From: Cheilinus undulatus
Lineage: Eukaryota > Chordata > Actinopteri > Labriformes > Labridae
DNA length: 64,000 nt
NCBI RefSeq assembly: GCF_018320785.1
Contig: NC_054872.1
Coordinates: 25,736,541 to 25,800,540, forward strand
Direction: 5' to 3'
The position numbers and the translations under genes were made by a program. The notes under the pieces are model-generated. The model was not told where the DNA came from and ran no database searches. It saw only the letters and a list, made by a program, of their open reading frames with translations. This document shows positions 49,701 to 61,316 of this stretch, in pieces (within the stretch, counting starts at the first letter, position 1; the number at the start of each line of letters is the position of its first letter).

Positions 49701-52700
49701 CTCCAACTGTTTGTCTTTAGCACAACTTAGTAAATGTCTCAGTTTCCACACCTGATATGTTGTTTATGTTTGTTTGTAAAGAAAATATGGGTTTATGAGA
49801 TTTGCAAATCATTTCATTGTTTTTCTTTACTCATTACACAGTTCTCACACTTTTTTGGTAATACGCTCATAAAACATCATTTGTTTCCCTACATGTCATA
49901 ATAAGGGAGAGGAATGTCTTAATTTGTGTGGGAGTGTTAAGTCTTTTTATCTGAAATAATCCCAGCAGATATTACCTTATTCTTATTCTTCACCCTCTTA
50001 TGGTGCTCACATAGAAGTCAGTAGACCTTTGTGGGGCCTTCAGGTCTGGCATTAATTGGTCTTTGAGAAGAAATACTGGCTTTACTGTATCCCCTCTACA
50101 TGTGTTTCCTTTCTGCGGGTACACATTTTGTTTTGTTTTATAAACATTGCTGGTAATGCTCCTGTAGATGAAGCTGGCAGGCACCCATCCAGTCTTAAGA
50201 TTAAGACACAGCTTTTATGAGGGTGCTGTTCAGCAGAGCAGTGATGGGAGAATGGAGGCGAAAATAATGTTGGGTTTGATCTTATTGGCAGGTAGAGCTG
50301 TTTGGTTTCCACAGCTGCGTTCCTGTTACTAACATTTGATAGGCAAAGTGATGATGATGAATATCAGATTTATGCTATTAGGTAAAAGATTTATGTGCAC
50401 TGTTTCTTTTCATGTTCCCAGGATTAGAGTGGCCATATGTTTCCATTTATTTCTTTTTTTTTTTTCAAATAAAACCCTCTAATTTTGACCAGTAGGGTAA
50501 TAGCCATGAGGTAAAACATCAGTATTGTATTGGTTCCTCCTTAAATCAGGTTATTTAATTATTAAATGTGGGCATTTCCATATTAAAAATGTTAGTAAGA
50601 ACGCATAATGTTGTACATAATTATTCAGATCTTTTGCAGTAGAAACCTGAACTTTCTGGCTAGAGGAAACCACAATAAAAGCACAAGAAAACCAAATAAA
50701 TAAAAGGTAATAAATGCAGAAATTATGCCAGTTTATTATTAGTTCTTTATAGTTATCATTATTTTTTTAACATCTTTATAGTCCTTCAGCACTTTCAGTA
50801 GGAGTGTCCAATTTTCACATTTAATTGCTGAGAGGGGGGTCTAAAAACCTCACGCATATTCCATGCAGGTTTGTTTAATTTGATAATGAGCATGTTGGCC
50901 TGTGTAGCCTCAGGTCTTGGTTAAGCAGCAGGATACTGTTGCAGTGCAGCGGAGAGAAAGCAGACATTCGTGACAAAATGTCTTTGGTTACCCCGTTTGC
51001 CTCAACAGCATCACAGAAGATTAAATTCCTGTTTCCTGTCTCCTCTCACTAGTTACGGTCCATGTTGACAGATGTTGCTCCTGTGTCGCCTCTGCTTGTT
51101 GATGGGTATTATATTTGATAAAACAGTGAGCATATACAGAAACCCCCCCACCTGTGCTATGTAATCTGTTCATTTAATATTGTCAGATACTTTTAAACTA
51201 TGAGTGTCAGACTCACTGCCTGATTGTCACTAAAAGCAGCCTTCTGTGGCTGGCACCGCGCCAGCCTGAACAGTCACTCATCTTTTGTGCAGACGACATA
51301 AAAGACCATTTGTCAGAGAGCTGAATTAGGAGGGGGGTTGTTGAGCAACTCTACCTGCTGTGCTCTTGTCTTCAGTTGTATCTGCTGAGTTTGTTTGTAT
51401 GCTTCAATTGCTAGTCAGGAGGTTAAAGTCTCAATCTGTGATGTAAAAACGGTGGGCTTCACTGCCTAAATCCAAAACATGGGACTGGAATGTGCTTTCT
51501 CTTTCAAACTATTGGTTCGTTTACACTTTAGATGCGAACACAGGCAGGAATGATTAAGTAAGCTGAAAAGCTCTTAAAAGGATATATGTTCTACATTTTG
51601 GTTGTCATTAGCAACGACTGAAGCTATTTTCTGCCACAGAGGTTCAGTTTTTGACCATTAATATTTGAATGACATCACTATTTTGCATTTACTGTAGCAG
51701 ATTATGTTTTCTTTCGACAATCCTGCATACAATGTATTGCTAGTACACTGTAGGAATGAACAGTTGAAGGTATTAGAAAAAATGAGTTGCATTAACATAA
51801 AAATCCAAAATAGCTATTTCAGCTCCTTTTTTCTGAGTTACGTTTTTAGTTTAAAGTTAACAGAACTCAATAAGAAGTCTTGCCTGTGGGGAGCAACCAC
51901 AATACTGTATACTAATTAAATAACCATCAGTTATTGCCACTTGTTGCTGAAGTTGGCCTACCTTCAGTAGCATAAATGTTTCAGATTAAAGTTTGTGAAA
52001 GAAGAAAAAATTGCAGTGGATGAAACGTATGTAGCTTTACTAAAAGGTACTTTAAAACACTGCTTTGAATTGGATTTAAACAGAATTTAAAAGTGTAGGA
52101 AAGTTTCCTGAGTGTACTTTAACTTAAAAAGGTTGAGTTAACCCAACACAAATGAACAGGTAAAATTGAGCTGATATATTATTTAAAATGGCTCAGTACC
52201 TGCTACTAAAAATATTGAGGTGCCAGAAAAAAATCAATTTATGTCAGAATCACAAAAAGTAATTTCTACGATTCCAATTCGGTTCAGAATTCTCAAGAAT
52301 CAATTAAAAAATGTGCTTTATTACAAGTGTATTTTCAACCACAGACCTGCTTAAAGTTGCATATTTTATTTAATGCAACAAAGCATTATTTTGAGCACAT
52401 TTTATTTAAATTTTTATATACATCTGCACAGCAGACTGGAGTTAGAGTAGATGTTGAAATTATTACCTTACAATAAGAAATAGAGAATGTGTTGTGAATT
52501 GGAAATTGATTCTAAATCAAATCACAATCCCCAGAATTGAAACATTGAAAATCATTGAAAATCGGCAAATCAGAGGAAAGCAGGTCCGTGGAGCAGCGGT
52601 GTTAAAGAGACAGCAGCGGAAAGGAAGTGTTTCAGACAGAGGTTAAAATAAGGGTTTTTCAGGACACCAGTGTGAGAAATATGAGGAGTTTTTTGAGCTG

Positions 52701-53683
52701 TAAACCATGTAATGCTACTACATGGGTATCAGAGAGATGGTATAAAGCCTTGAAAAAAGGCATAATACCCCCACTTTAAAGACTGAAATCTCTCCTAAAC
52801 AAATACAGTTTTTGAGTTACTTAAAATTGATACATAATCAGTTGCCTCAAATATTTTGAATCTTATTAAGTCATCAATGATTACTCGATTAATTTATTTC
52901 CACTACTTAAAATCTTTGACGTAATAATTGCTTTTTAAAGATTTAAAACTTTATGCTGATGACTGAGCTAAAACGCTAGCTGTAACAGACTGGCGGTAAA
53001 GTCCTGAAAATAAGCCAACAAGTTTTTTTCCCCTGGGTTCAATACGTATGAGAATTGTCAGCAAAGTTTTTTTTTTATAAGAGAAATTTTCCATCAGACT
53101 TTGTACATAGATTAGTAGGCAGACTTCTGAGTAACTAAATTGTATTTTGTGTGAATACAAACTCCATTGCTCTCACATTCACTTTCACCATTGAAAAGAA
53201 CTGAGGTGCATTGTTGTTGTCTTTGTTTTGGATTGTCATTCAGACATTGTGGGCAGTTGACAGGATGGTGATAGGGTCTTGGCATATCTCCATTAACACA
53301 GGGGGCAGGGCTGACCTCTGACCTGCTCCCAGCCTTCATTTTATCTTCAGAAAACTTTTACCCTGTTCTCTTCTGCAACCTGATGGCTTTTTATTATAAG
53401 TCCAGACTGCAAATAATAAATGGTCTGGAACAGAACTGACAATCATTTTAAACCTTTAGCTCTACTTTTTATCTGCCTTTAGCATACTGATTTCAATCGG
53501 GTACAAGTCTGCTTCTTAACCTTGATACAGATTTTTACCTACCCTTAATTTTGTTAAATTCTTACATGATCAAGTAACATTACACTTTCTCTGTATTTCT
53601 TTTTTTTTTAATTCACAGGAGAGGCAAGAAGCACAGCGTTATTCTACGGACACAGCTGTCAGTCAGAGTTCATGCCTGCATTG
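28391..53683 (+). CDS. fhod3: FHOD3-type formin, first three coding exons (partial, continues beyond window)
   Basis: Exons 28391-28555, 43637-43743 and 53619-53683 join in phase with GT-AG introns of about 15.1 and 9.9 kb. The visible product is 112 residues plus one base. It begins MATFICRVQFLDDTDPFNST, continues NFPEPTRPPLYTFRED and AGVHRLLKAPQK, then DDCALQLSHNGSYLDLESTL with AEQRDELEGFQ, then RGKKHSVILRTQLSVRVHAC. This matches the N-terminus of FHOD3 (MAT-CRVQFLDDTDPFNSTNF) better than FHOD1, whose start differs. This part is the GTPase-binding (ubiquitin-like) domain before the FH3 repeats. FHOD formins bundle and elongate actin, and FHOD3 serves sarcomere assembly in mammals. The FH1, FH2 and autoinhibitory parts lie outside the window. 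I found no fourth exon (it should start with the EKLYNSSG block) before 64000, so intron 3 is at least 10.3 kb. Teleosts may carry two copies; which one this is cannot be told. Confidence 0.93.
28556..32439. other. fhod3-like intron 1, first part
   Basis: No exon or clear repeat was recognised over this stretch. Open frames of 60-130 codons (for example at 31768-32160, - strand) show no family features. Confidence 0.4.
32460..33620 (-). mobile_element. Tc1-like relic (second family) in fhod3-like intron 1
   Basis: Edges are approximate; no clean inverted ends or TA pair could be fixed. The core is a degraded - strand transposase (separate entry). The sequence family differs from those at 10.3 kb and 21.2 kb. 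Confidence 0.7.
32660..33535 (-). pseudogene. Tc1-like transposase, inactivated
   Basis: ATG near 33535 opens MKTKEHSKQLREKVIEKYKS, then the frame breaks. Later pieces are the catalytic [13 protein letters not shown] (about 33130-33180) and a C-terminal TYPHRLSAVIAAKCASTKY block (about 32660-32730) with stops between. Several frameshifts make it non-functional. Confidence 0.85.
34338..34642. mobile_element. MITE related to the 21.9-kb copy
   Basis: Begins ATTACCCACGCCGATGAAAT and ends GGCCATTCTAGTT. It shares the start, a GATCTTCACCAAACTTTCAG-type interior and the TTCTAGTT end with the element in the LINE. The ends are degraded. Confidence 0.5.
34797..36252. mobile_element. middle hAT-like element of the nest
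   Basis: The left end TATGGATCCATGATAT pairs with the right end, which inverts to TAGGGATGCACGATAT. Flanking 8-mers tgtatgga (34789-34796) and gatatgga (36253-36260) agree at 6 of 8. The interior ends have repeated GATATCGG-type words. It is interrupted by the element at 34873-35879. Confidence 0.7.
34873..35879. mobile_element. inner hAT-like element of the nest
   Basis: The left end AAGAGCCTG pairs with the right end, which inverts to TAGAGCCTGACCGGTATGGG. Flanking 8-mers gtagataa (34865-34872) and gtagatat (35880-35887) agree at 7 of 8. Its interior from about 35090 (GGCCCCGTCCACATGGAGAC) to about 35450 looks like yet another insertion, but I could not define its ends. No transposase is recognisable. 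Confidence 0.75.
36498..37954. mobile_element. hAT-like element with perfect target duplication
   Basis: 1457 bp with ends TAGGGCTG and CAGCCCTA and an identical 8-bp duplication aatgtaag at 36490-36497 and 37955-37962. Subterminal sequence has ATTCGATT/AATCGA words in inverted order. The interior holds a (CT)n run and no transposase frame. It looks like a non-autonomous hAT element. Confidence 0.92.
37029..37066. repeat. (CT)n microsatellite
   Basis: An uninterrupted run of about 18 CT units inside the hAT-like element. Confidence 0.97.
37963..43636. other. fhod3-like intron 1, last part
   Basis: No exon is recognised. It holds a (GA)n run at about 40660-40700 and one end of a hAT-like repeat near 41020-41108 (GTACCGAATTCAGTACCCAT then CCCTA), whose partner end I could not find. 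A block at about 38930-39010 contains GGTTCAAGTCC, a tRNA B-box-like word, and may be a decayed SINE. Confidence 0.45.
40660..40700. repeat. (GA)n microsatellite
   Basis: About 20 GA units in fhod3-like intron 1. Serine/leucine-run open frames on the other strand come only from this repeat. Confidence 0.97.
43637..43743 (+). CDS. fhod3: fhod3-like coding exon 2
   Basis: Acceptor CTTCTAG, then PDDCALQLSHNGSYLDLEST and LAEQRDELEGFQEEG. Donor GG|GTAAGA, phase 2. Confidence 0.93.
44637..45370. mobile_element. possible MITE with CCCTGTAAA ends (intron 2)
   Basis: The left part AAAGTCCCTGTAAAATGAAA and the right part, which inverts to TTACCCTGTAAAGTGAAAAT, match as imperfect inverted ends. No target duplication was found. 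No coding frame inside. Confidence 0.5.
47054..47255. repeat. 101-bp tandem duplication (intron 2)
   Basis: Two adjacent copies, 47054-47154 and 47155-47255, each beginning AATTGCATACAATCTGTCAT and ending with a T-run, CAGAATTTAACAAGTT. I see one difference between them (cacg versus catg). Such near-identity means a recent duplication or an assembly artefact. Confidence 0.92.
48412..49866 (-). mobile_element. Tc1-family relic in fhod3-like intron 2
   Basis: The left end is ACAACCCTAAGTCCAGAAAA then GTTGGGGTCTTGTGTAAAA, and the right end carries TTTGCAAATCATTTCATTG and CACACTTTTTTGG in inverted order. It is the same family as the relics at 2.56 kb and 21.2 kb, and here nearly full length (about 1.45 kb) but reversed. 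The right terminus is degraded. Confidence 0.85.
48600..49603 (-). pseudogene. Tc1-family transposase remnant
   Basis: ATG at about 49603 starts MGRGSPICDKLQLKIVTQFQ, then KNVPQKTLNI, and the frame is broken soon after IIKRF. Further pieces lie in other frames (ESGEIS/CARDKAEG-like at about 49430-49480, and the piece with LKSILETMSTMPC at about 49120-49160). Multiple stops and gaps. Confidence 0.8.
49867..53618. other. fhod3-like intron 2, last part
   Basis: No exon is recognised. The stretch 52230-52570 has AAATCAATTTATG/GAATTGATT-type words in inverted order (GAATCAATTAAAAAATG near 52300 and GGAAATTGATTCTAAATCAA near 52500) and may be an old DNA transposon. Confidence 0.4.
53619..53683 (+). 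CDS. fhod3: fhod3-like coding exon 3
   Basis: Acceptor after a long T-run (TTCACAG), then RGKKHSVILRTQLSVRVHAC plus Ile and one base. Donor ATTG|GTGAGT. Only 65 nt. Confidence 0.93.
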
Positions 53684-56600
53684 GTGAGTAATACACTATA
53701 ATCTAACCTAAACTGTACCTTTGTATCATCTTGCTTTATGATGCTGAAATCTTTTGTCTTTGTCTGAGATTCGTGAGCTTTAATTACTCCAGTTACTTCT
53801 GGGCTATTTTACTGAGGTCTCTGTGTTGAACTCGCACAGTAGCAGTTCTGGGAAAATGCCCACAATCTTAGTTTGAGTGCAATTTAACTGCATTTCAGCA
53901 CTGTGAAAAACTAAGCCGTGACACGTAAGAGAGACTAAAAACACTTATTGTTTTTGGAATCACCGTGTTCTGTCACTTTGTTTTATTGGGCCTCCTAGTG
54001 TCTGTGAGTAATGCAAGGGAACCAGCACAAAGAGTTGAGTGAAAACATATGCATCACGCCTGCATGTGACATGCTGCAAACGCATTCACACACTCTCTGC
54101 TTATCAGCATGTAAACTAAAGATGCTAACTACCTGAGCTTTTATAGCTGCATTTTACTCGGTAGAATTAGGTGCTTATTTAGACAAATGTTTTTGCATCC
54201 TTCTAGAAAGACGTAACTGATAAATAGGTGTTAATCATTTTGCCACCTTGTTTGAGGCATTAATAATGTAATGAATAAAAACAAAAGCCCTTGTGAACGG
54301 TCTAATTTGTTAGCAAAGAGCATTATGGCTGTCAGAAGCAGAGCGTGGAGAAGCACAAAGACACACGCTGCCTTCTTTACAGGCTCCAAGCGTAAAAATA
54401 ACCCAATGCCTGGAAAAGCTATTAGACTGTAAATCGTCAGTATTTGGCCGTTTTTTTTTTCTCTATTGCAATAGAAGTGAACCAAAGGCCCAGACGTTAT
54501 TCATTTGAATGAAGTCACTATGATCTGAGAACTATCTCTGATGTAAGTGGTTATTTATTCTTCCGCTGATGCATGACGTGCAATAAAAAAGTTTGGAAAC
54601 TCCAAAGTGAATATTTTATCCAGATTGCTCCATCATGGCAGCTCATTTTGACACTCAAGAAATGAGAGTATGAGACTGCTTTAGCTTGTTTTTTAGGAGA
54701 ACTAGTGTTGAACACAAAGAGGATTACTTTTGATGCACTTGACATAATAATTACGTAACTGATACAGTAATCCTATAAGTTATGATATTATCAAGCCTTT
54801 CAAACATAGATATAGTTTATAATATTGCAGACAGATGCTCCCTGGTATGATAACCCTAAGTACCTGGCAGACGTTTCCAGTCTAGCCTGATGGAACAGGT
54901 CTGAACATGGCTTTACTTGTGAATATTTGGCTAAACCTTGTCTGCACACTCCCCTGAACTGGCCTTACCTTTTTCCTCCTTCTTTCTCCTGCTGGTTCTT
55001 TACTCAGCTTAGTGGAAACCTAGGGAGCAGCAGACAGTCTTGCTGCTCCTCTCTAAGTGGATGATGACCCTCTTTCTCTCTAAGTTGACAGCCACCTGTT
55101 GCCCTTCTCTAGCCTCGCTCAGTCACTGCCTGCGAGGCTAGCTGATTTATTTCCTCCCAGCGAGGTGGTCACTGTTACTGTAACTCGTCCAGACATTTGA
55201 GCCTAATTTTATCTGACTAGAGGGCTTACCTCGCAGCCCCATGGGAGCAGAATTACTGGGTGATTTTCCTGCTCCACACAGGAGATAATTCGTTAGTCTT
55301 CTGAAGACAAATGGCATGCATTTCTTTAGGCTGTGCACTTGCTCTGTCTTAAGGGGTTGAGCAATTCCCTGCTGTCAGATTCATAAAGAACAAAAGGACC
55401 CCAAAGAGGAGCCTCTTCTTGCAATTTACTCTTTTGTTTTTCTATAATGAGGGTTGTTCTAAAAAGGCAAAAGACCTGCACTCTGTTACAATATGTTGCT
55501 TTTGGAAAATAGCCAGCATGCAATGTACGGACCCCTAGAGGCAGCTTTAACAGTGCGGTTTTCTAAATCTCTGGAAATCTTTAAGAAATACTTTATTTGT
55601 CTGAGCTGACAAATATTCAAATCACAGTTCTTCTTTTATTTTTTTTTTTTACCAAACATTCATTATTTTTTGTCACTGTTTACATATAACCCCACATTTT
55701 GGCTGTTTTCACTCAACATAGGATGCAAAATTGGCACACCCATGTCGTCAAGACACTTTGTTTATCTAAGAGGCCCCCCTCCATTAACATGAGTGATGAG
55801 TTGGTCACAATCATGTATGTACTGTGTGGCATTAAGCACTGATTTGTGGAAAACCCATCACATGTATTTTAGGTTTTAAATAAGGAGCACATAACTTTGT
55901 TTATGTCCTTTGGTTTTTCAGGTTTTCCCAAATGTACACATCACAGGGCTGGCTTTCTGTTTGCGTGTATATTAGGGTGAGCATGTGGGTCTGTGTGTCA
56001 GTGTGACATGAACCACAGAAAGACTTAATCCTGGCTTGCTTAATCTTAGGCATTAGCTCTCACATGCATATGGCTCTGCGTGGACCAGGCTTGACATTTA
56101 AGCTGAAGAGGCAGTCAAGGAAGGAAAGTGTTAACCCAGAGACCTAAAGGTGCAAATACTTTTAATGGATCCATCAATTGTGCATTGATTTGTTCTTTTT
56201 AACACACATCAAAGAGGCCAGACTGTTTGAGGTCAAAATCTTTTTATTACAGGATATTCTTTCAAATTTCAGCTAAACATTTACTATATTTATGTCCTGT
56301 TATTAAGATTCAGGTATGTAAGGCTGGACGATTATTGCCTAAAATGTATGCCATTGTATTTTTCCCCTTTTACAGTAACACAGTTATTTTGTAAGTCTAT
56401 GCATTCACGTCTTTGTAATGTGTAGTTTTAAGTTTCATTTCTCTCCTGCTGAGGTGTGAGCTTCTGAAAACACTGCATTTCCTAATGTTTGCTTCACAAT
56501 GAAAACACCTAAGTAAAAAACAGACTACAGACAAGAACTTAGCACATCTTTGATTGATCGAACTTAGCTTCAGCAAAGGTGCCTGTGAGTTACAGCTGCT

Positions 56601-58786
56601 TCTCCAACCCTCATTAATCACCACTGCCCGCTTTTTAAATCATGATGAACTTAAAACAACAGATTCCTGAGTTAAAAACCAACTTTTTACCAGTTGTTTA
56701 AACAGCCCCAGACCGGCCAACAGAGACGCTCTACAAAGCGAGTACACTCGCTGTATGTTGCAGTTATTATACACATGAAACTTGGAGAGGAAAGAACATG
56801 TTTACCTGGTTTACCATGTGTTTGGCTGGTTACCTGGCTGCTCTTAAGTGTTTCAGTGGAACATGCTGATGACCGGACTCAGACCAAGCATGTATCAGTC
56901 CTCTATGCTAACAGCAGCATCGGTTATGCCTTGTGTGTGCCATTTCATTGCCAGCAGTTTTGCTGGTGATAGTACTGATACCGCTTTATCAACCAACACT
57001 TTTATTATGAGTTTTCCCAGAGCCCATAGCTCCAATGAGCAAGACAGTCTGGCTCATCTCTAACAGCCACGCTCACAGACAGTTCATCTGAGACGCTGTA
57101 TATCTCAGAACGGAAATACACGCTAACTTTTAAAATTAAATCGGATTAAACTTCCATTTAGGGTTAGGATAAGGGATAAGGTAACAAATAGGAAACAAAA
57201 ATGTAAAAGTTAAAAACCATAAAATGTTGAATAAAGCAGAGTAAATGTATGGTCTGCAGCCAGACCCCTTTCCAAATGAGTGTAAAGTCAAATGGAGATT
57301 ATAACTTCAGATGTACCATGGTGTAAGGCTTTGTTTTAAGACAGCACTGAAATCCCTGAATAGTTCTCAGTATGCATATTTCACAGTATTATGTGAAATG
57401 TGTCCATTAGTTCTTTTATTGGGAAAAGGATAATGGCCTTGGATGTTTTCAGTCAATGGGGAACCAGTAGTGGTGAGGCTTTGTTTATATTTGTTTGACC
57501 ATCACTACAGCCTGGGATCATGAAAATAACTCAGCTCGACTCTATGCGTGTTAGTGTTGGCCACAGTCTGTCTAAATTGTCAGGCTGTTATTGTTGTCGG
57601 CGGACTAGATGTGGTAGTGAAGGCCTGATTAAAGCAGTCTTCTGCTTATTTTAGTGTTTTCTACAAGTCCAGTACACTTTCTTCTTCTTCTTCTGTGTCT
57701 TTTTGTTTTTCAAACTGTCAGAGTTGCTGTGAGGTGAGGCTATAAAGAATTGGAAGACAAAGAGACACTCAAATGTGGGCTGCAGACATTTAAAAGGGGA
57801 TACCAAGTTAAGATCGAACAAATGGCACATGTGTTTTGTAATCATAACCAGCTTTTGTAAAGAAAAGAGTCCAAACAAGCTTTTCTTGAGTTCATACAGA
57901 TGTACAGTCAGAAGCTGCTACTCTGGCGATTAATGAGTTTTGTGCAGTGCTAGACAAACATTTGATGTGGTCAGTCTATCAAATGCAGTCTGGGTAATTC
58001 TGCTTGATCCCTCAAAAATGATCGTGAACTCTTTTGTACACTTACAAATCATTTTCTCTGGAGATCAGCTGTGTTACAGAGCCATCAGAGATCTTCAGGA
58101 GGTATTATCTTTATTTCTGGCCAATGGCAAGGAATCACAAACTTTTAAATATTATATTACAGAATTCCTTGGTGTCCCCCTTTAACAGCAGGTTTATCTG
58201 TCGACACATTGATCCCAGCTGAGGAGTGACGGCTGTGATCAGAGGTGACACATTCTCAGTGGATTATCCGCTTTGTGTTTTACAACCTCTTATAATCCCT
58301 GTTCAGTGCATGATTCATTGCGACCGATGTTGACTTGCATTTCTTTTTTTGCGCTATAACTTTTTTTAAAATTGCTAGTTTTGATCTTCGGGTTGACAAC
58401 TGCAAACTTTGTGGTTGTTAGGATGGAAGAGGATGAGCAGTAAATTCTAAACAATTATCCCTCTGCAGACCGTGTAAGAAGATGAGTTCCTGGCAGCAAA
58501 CAGCCTAGTTTTACAACTGTATTTACTGTTAACAGTGGGTGTGAGTGTTTACTTTTCTAATCAACGTATAATTATAATGTGAGCATGTCTTTGTGTGTTT
58601 GTGTGTGAGATGTCAGCACATTTACTTGAGACGATAAGATCACCTACTGGTTATGGAGGTGCCTGTCTTTTCCACACACTCTGCCAGACCTGCATGCAGC
58701 CATCAGCAGTTTTGTGAACACATAAAAAAACATTTCCTATAGTTAAGCTGCTTATGAGAAACAAAAGCATCTAGATCATCCAGAAT
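53684..58786. other. fhod3-like intron 3, first part
   Basis: No exon 4 was found. One hAT-like left end is possible at about 56320 (AAGGCTGGACGATTATTGCC), but no matching right end was found. Otherwise unremarkable AT-rich intron. Confidence 0.4.
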
Positions 58787-58814
58787 TATGGTGGCATGGA
58801 GGTGCAATGCAAAA

Positions 58815-59640
58815 TTACAAAGTCTGAAATACTTTACAAAGCTTAAAACAAATGTATATTAACTATTTTTTCACATTTCATTAAAAACATTAAAATTAGC
58901 CAAACACTTTTACAAATGACAAAACAAATGAGTATTTTACAAAACCGAATTACAAAAAGTCCAATACAAAATTACAAAGTCAGAAACACTTTATTAAAAC
59001 TTGAAACAAATTAACAAAGCCCAATACAAAATAACAATGTCTTAAACACTTTATAACATTCTGAAAGACTGTTTCAAACTTGAAACAAATGGACAAAATC
59101 CCATTCAAAAGTGCTGCAACAAAAGTTAAAGCACTTTTACAAAACTTGAAAGAACTGTTCAAAGTCTGAAACACTTTCGAAATTGAAATAATTTTAAAAA
59201 GTCCAATACAAAATTATAGTCTGCAACACTTGTATAAAACTTGAACAGATTAACAAAGTCTGAAACACTTTACAAACTTGAAACAAATTACGAAGTCAAA
59301 ATTACTTTTATAACATCTGACACACTTTTACAAAGTCTGAAACACTTTTTAAAAAAAAATGAAACAAATTTACAAACATTTAACAAACATTGAAACAATT
59401 AAAAAAGTTGGAAATGTTTTTACAAAGCTTGAAACAAATTTACAAAATTGGAAGCACTTTTAAAACTTCTAAAACACTTTAGCAAAGACTGAAACACTTC
59501 AAAAAATTTTGCAACAATTTACAAAGTCTGAGAAAAATGTACAAACTCCCATACAAAATTGAGAAGTCTGAAACACTTTTCAAAGTCCGACACAAAATTA
59601 CCAAGTCTGCAACACTTTTAAAACTTGAAACTAAAGCCAC
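58815..59640. repeat. degenerate tandem array inside transposon
   Basis: Over about 800 bp the words TTACAAAGTCTGAAACACTT and TTACAAAACTTGAAACAAAT recur many times with drift, spacing about 25-60 bp. They are copies of the element's own subterminal sequence. Open frames on the - strand (FKSVSDF-like repeats) are only translations of this array. Confidence 0.85.
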
Positions 59641-59833
59641 TTTTAGTACATTTCCTGTCTGTAATTTACCATTATGAACATTTATTGCAGAAGTTTTAAA
59701 AGTGTTGTACCATTTGTAAATTTTTTTCAGCTCATTAAAGTGTTTCAAAATGTATGAATTTGTTTTGTAGAATGTAAAAAGAAAAAAAATAAATGTTGTT
59801 TTTTATATAAAAGTATTTTTTTGTAATTAAATG

Positions 59834-61109
59834 TAAGGCTGGGCTATAAATCGAGTATACTCGATGCATCCTGGCTTTTTCCACCCATGATATATAAAAT
59901 GACTAGTTATATCCCGAATATCCGAGTATAAATTATGTGGAAGTTTTTAGCTGTCAGTTTGCATTTCTCGCTGGAGTTTCACTTTTCCCATTGTCCCTGA
60001 ACACATCTCTCAAAGCAGAGAGCTCACTCCTTCTCCTGCGCCTATCCAGAAAACTCCTCTGCTCATGCACATCAGCGGCGAGAAGCAAGGAAAGAGGAAG
60101 GTAAACAGAGCAGCATGGCTAGTTAGTGGGGAGTTAGCCGACTTTTGAGACAGCAAGAAACAACGCTGGATCTGCAGCGTTAAGCAGTCGTTCAACTTTG
60201 AAAAGGAAGAGGTCAAACTCACGCGGTATTCGTTAAAATACGCCACAACATGTCTCCGAGATAACGGCGGCAGTAACACAACACGCCGCTAAAGACATGA
60301 GCCCAGTGTTGTTGAAAAGACACTTAACCCAAAATACGAGATTTGCCTGGGCATGAGCATTTTGCTGAAAACTCCCTGCCAGAGTCGTACATTTTAGAGA
60401 GAAGACAGCCCAGAAGCGGAAAAATGTGATCCACTTCTCCTCAACTACGGAGCCTTATCTCAGCCTTACAGTTCAAAACACCGACAACGAGAAGTTAAAA
60501 TGTTCCTGCCTCCAATCAAGCTTTTTCCACCATGATCACACAGGACAGTTTCTTGAATAAGGTCTAAAGACACTCTCATGTTATGAACTTGTCAGAAACT
60601 GGTCCAGCTTTCATCAGCACAGATAACGGACTAATATAATCACAGCTGTAAGCCTGAATGGAGGACTAGACTGCAGGGTTTTGGCCATTTACTGCAAGCA
60701 TGATTGGTGAGTTCTGTGTAGGTTTGCTTCATCCTTAATGAGGAAAATAATCATTTTATAATCAGCAATAGTAAACATTACCCAAAAAACATTTCAGGAC
60801 TTTCCATACACCGTAAAAGACAGAGTATTTCATGATTTATGTATTTTTTATTAATAGTAAAAGATTGAATGAAGTCCTTTTCAAAATAAAACTGCTAAAT
60901 TTGACTTTAAATTGTTTTTACTCTCTGCAAACAATTTTGTTAAAAATCCAATAGAACAGTCTATTTTTATCACCAGTCTAGTGTCATTTGGGGACGAATT
61001 AAATACAGCTGCTGAGAGGCCATTTCAAAATATCGCGATATATATCGTGTATCGGGATATAGCAAAAATATATCTGGATATCCATTTTAAGCCATATTGC
61101 CCAGCCCTA
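59834..61109. mobile_element. nested hAT-like element with perfect target duplication
   Basis: 1276 bp with ends TAAGGCTGGGCTAT and the inverse of TAGGGCTGGGCAATATG, and an identical 8-bp duplication attaaatg at 59826-59833 and 61110-61117. The subterminal sequence is rich in TCGAGTATACTCGA and ATATCGCGATATATAT palindromes. No transposase is recognised. Confidence 0.9.
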
Positions 61110-61316
61110 ATTAAATGGGATTTTTTTTTCCTAAAAATGTTTGTAATTTTGCTTTTCTACATTTGTTTTTTAAAATGTTCATTTTTTGTGTCATTTTTTC
61201 CCTATGTAAATTTGTTCTATGAATTGTAAAAATATTTTGGTTTATGTGCGTTTGTTTCAAGCTTTGTAAAAGTGTTTCAGACTTTGTAATTTGTATTGCA
61301 CTTCCAGGCCACCGTA

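Larger units (their letters stand above)
58787..61316. mobile_element. DNA transposon with repeat-rich left arm (intron 3)
   Basis: The left end TATGGTGGCATGGAGGTGCA then CAAAATTACAAAGTCTGAAA pairs with the right end, which inverts to TACGGTGGCCTGGAAGTGCA then ATTACAAAGTCTGAAACACT. The inverted match runs about 65 bp. The target duplication is not clear. The left arm is extended by a degenerate array (58815-59640), and another element is nested at 59834-61109. Confidence 0.8.

Noticed and set aside
56318-56360. hAT-like terminus AAGGCTGGACGATTATTGCC
   Set aside because: No matching inverted end or target duplication was found within the next 2 kb, so no element is called.
59479-59748. - strand frame with repeated FKSVSDF-like units
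   Set aside because: It is a translation of the degenerate transposon array, not a repeat protein.
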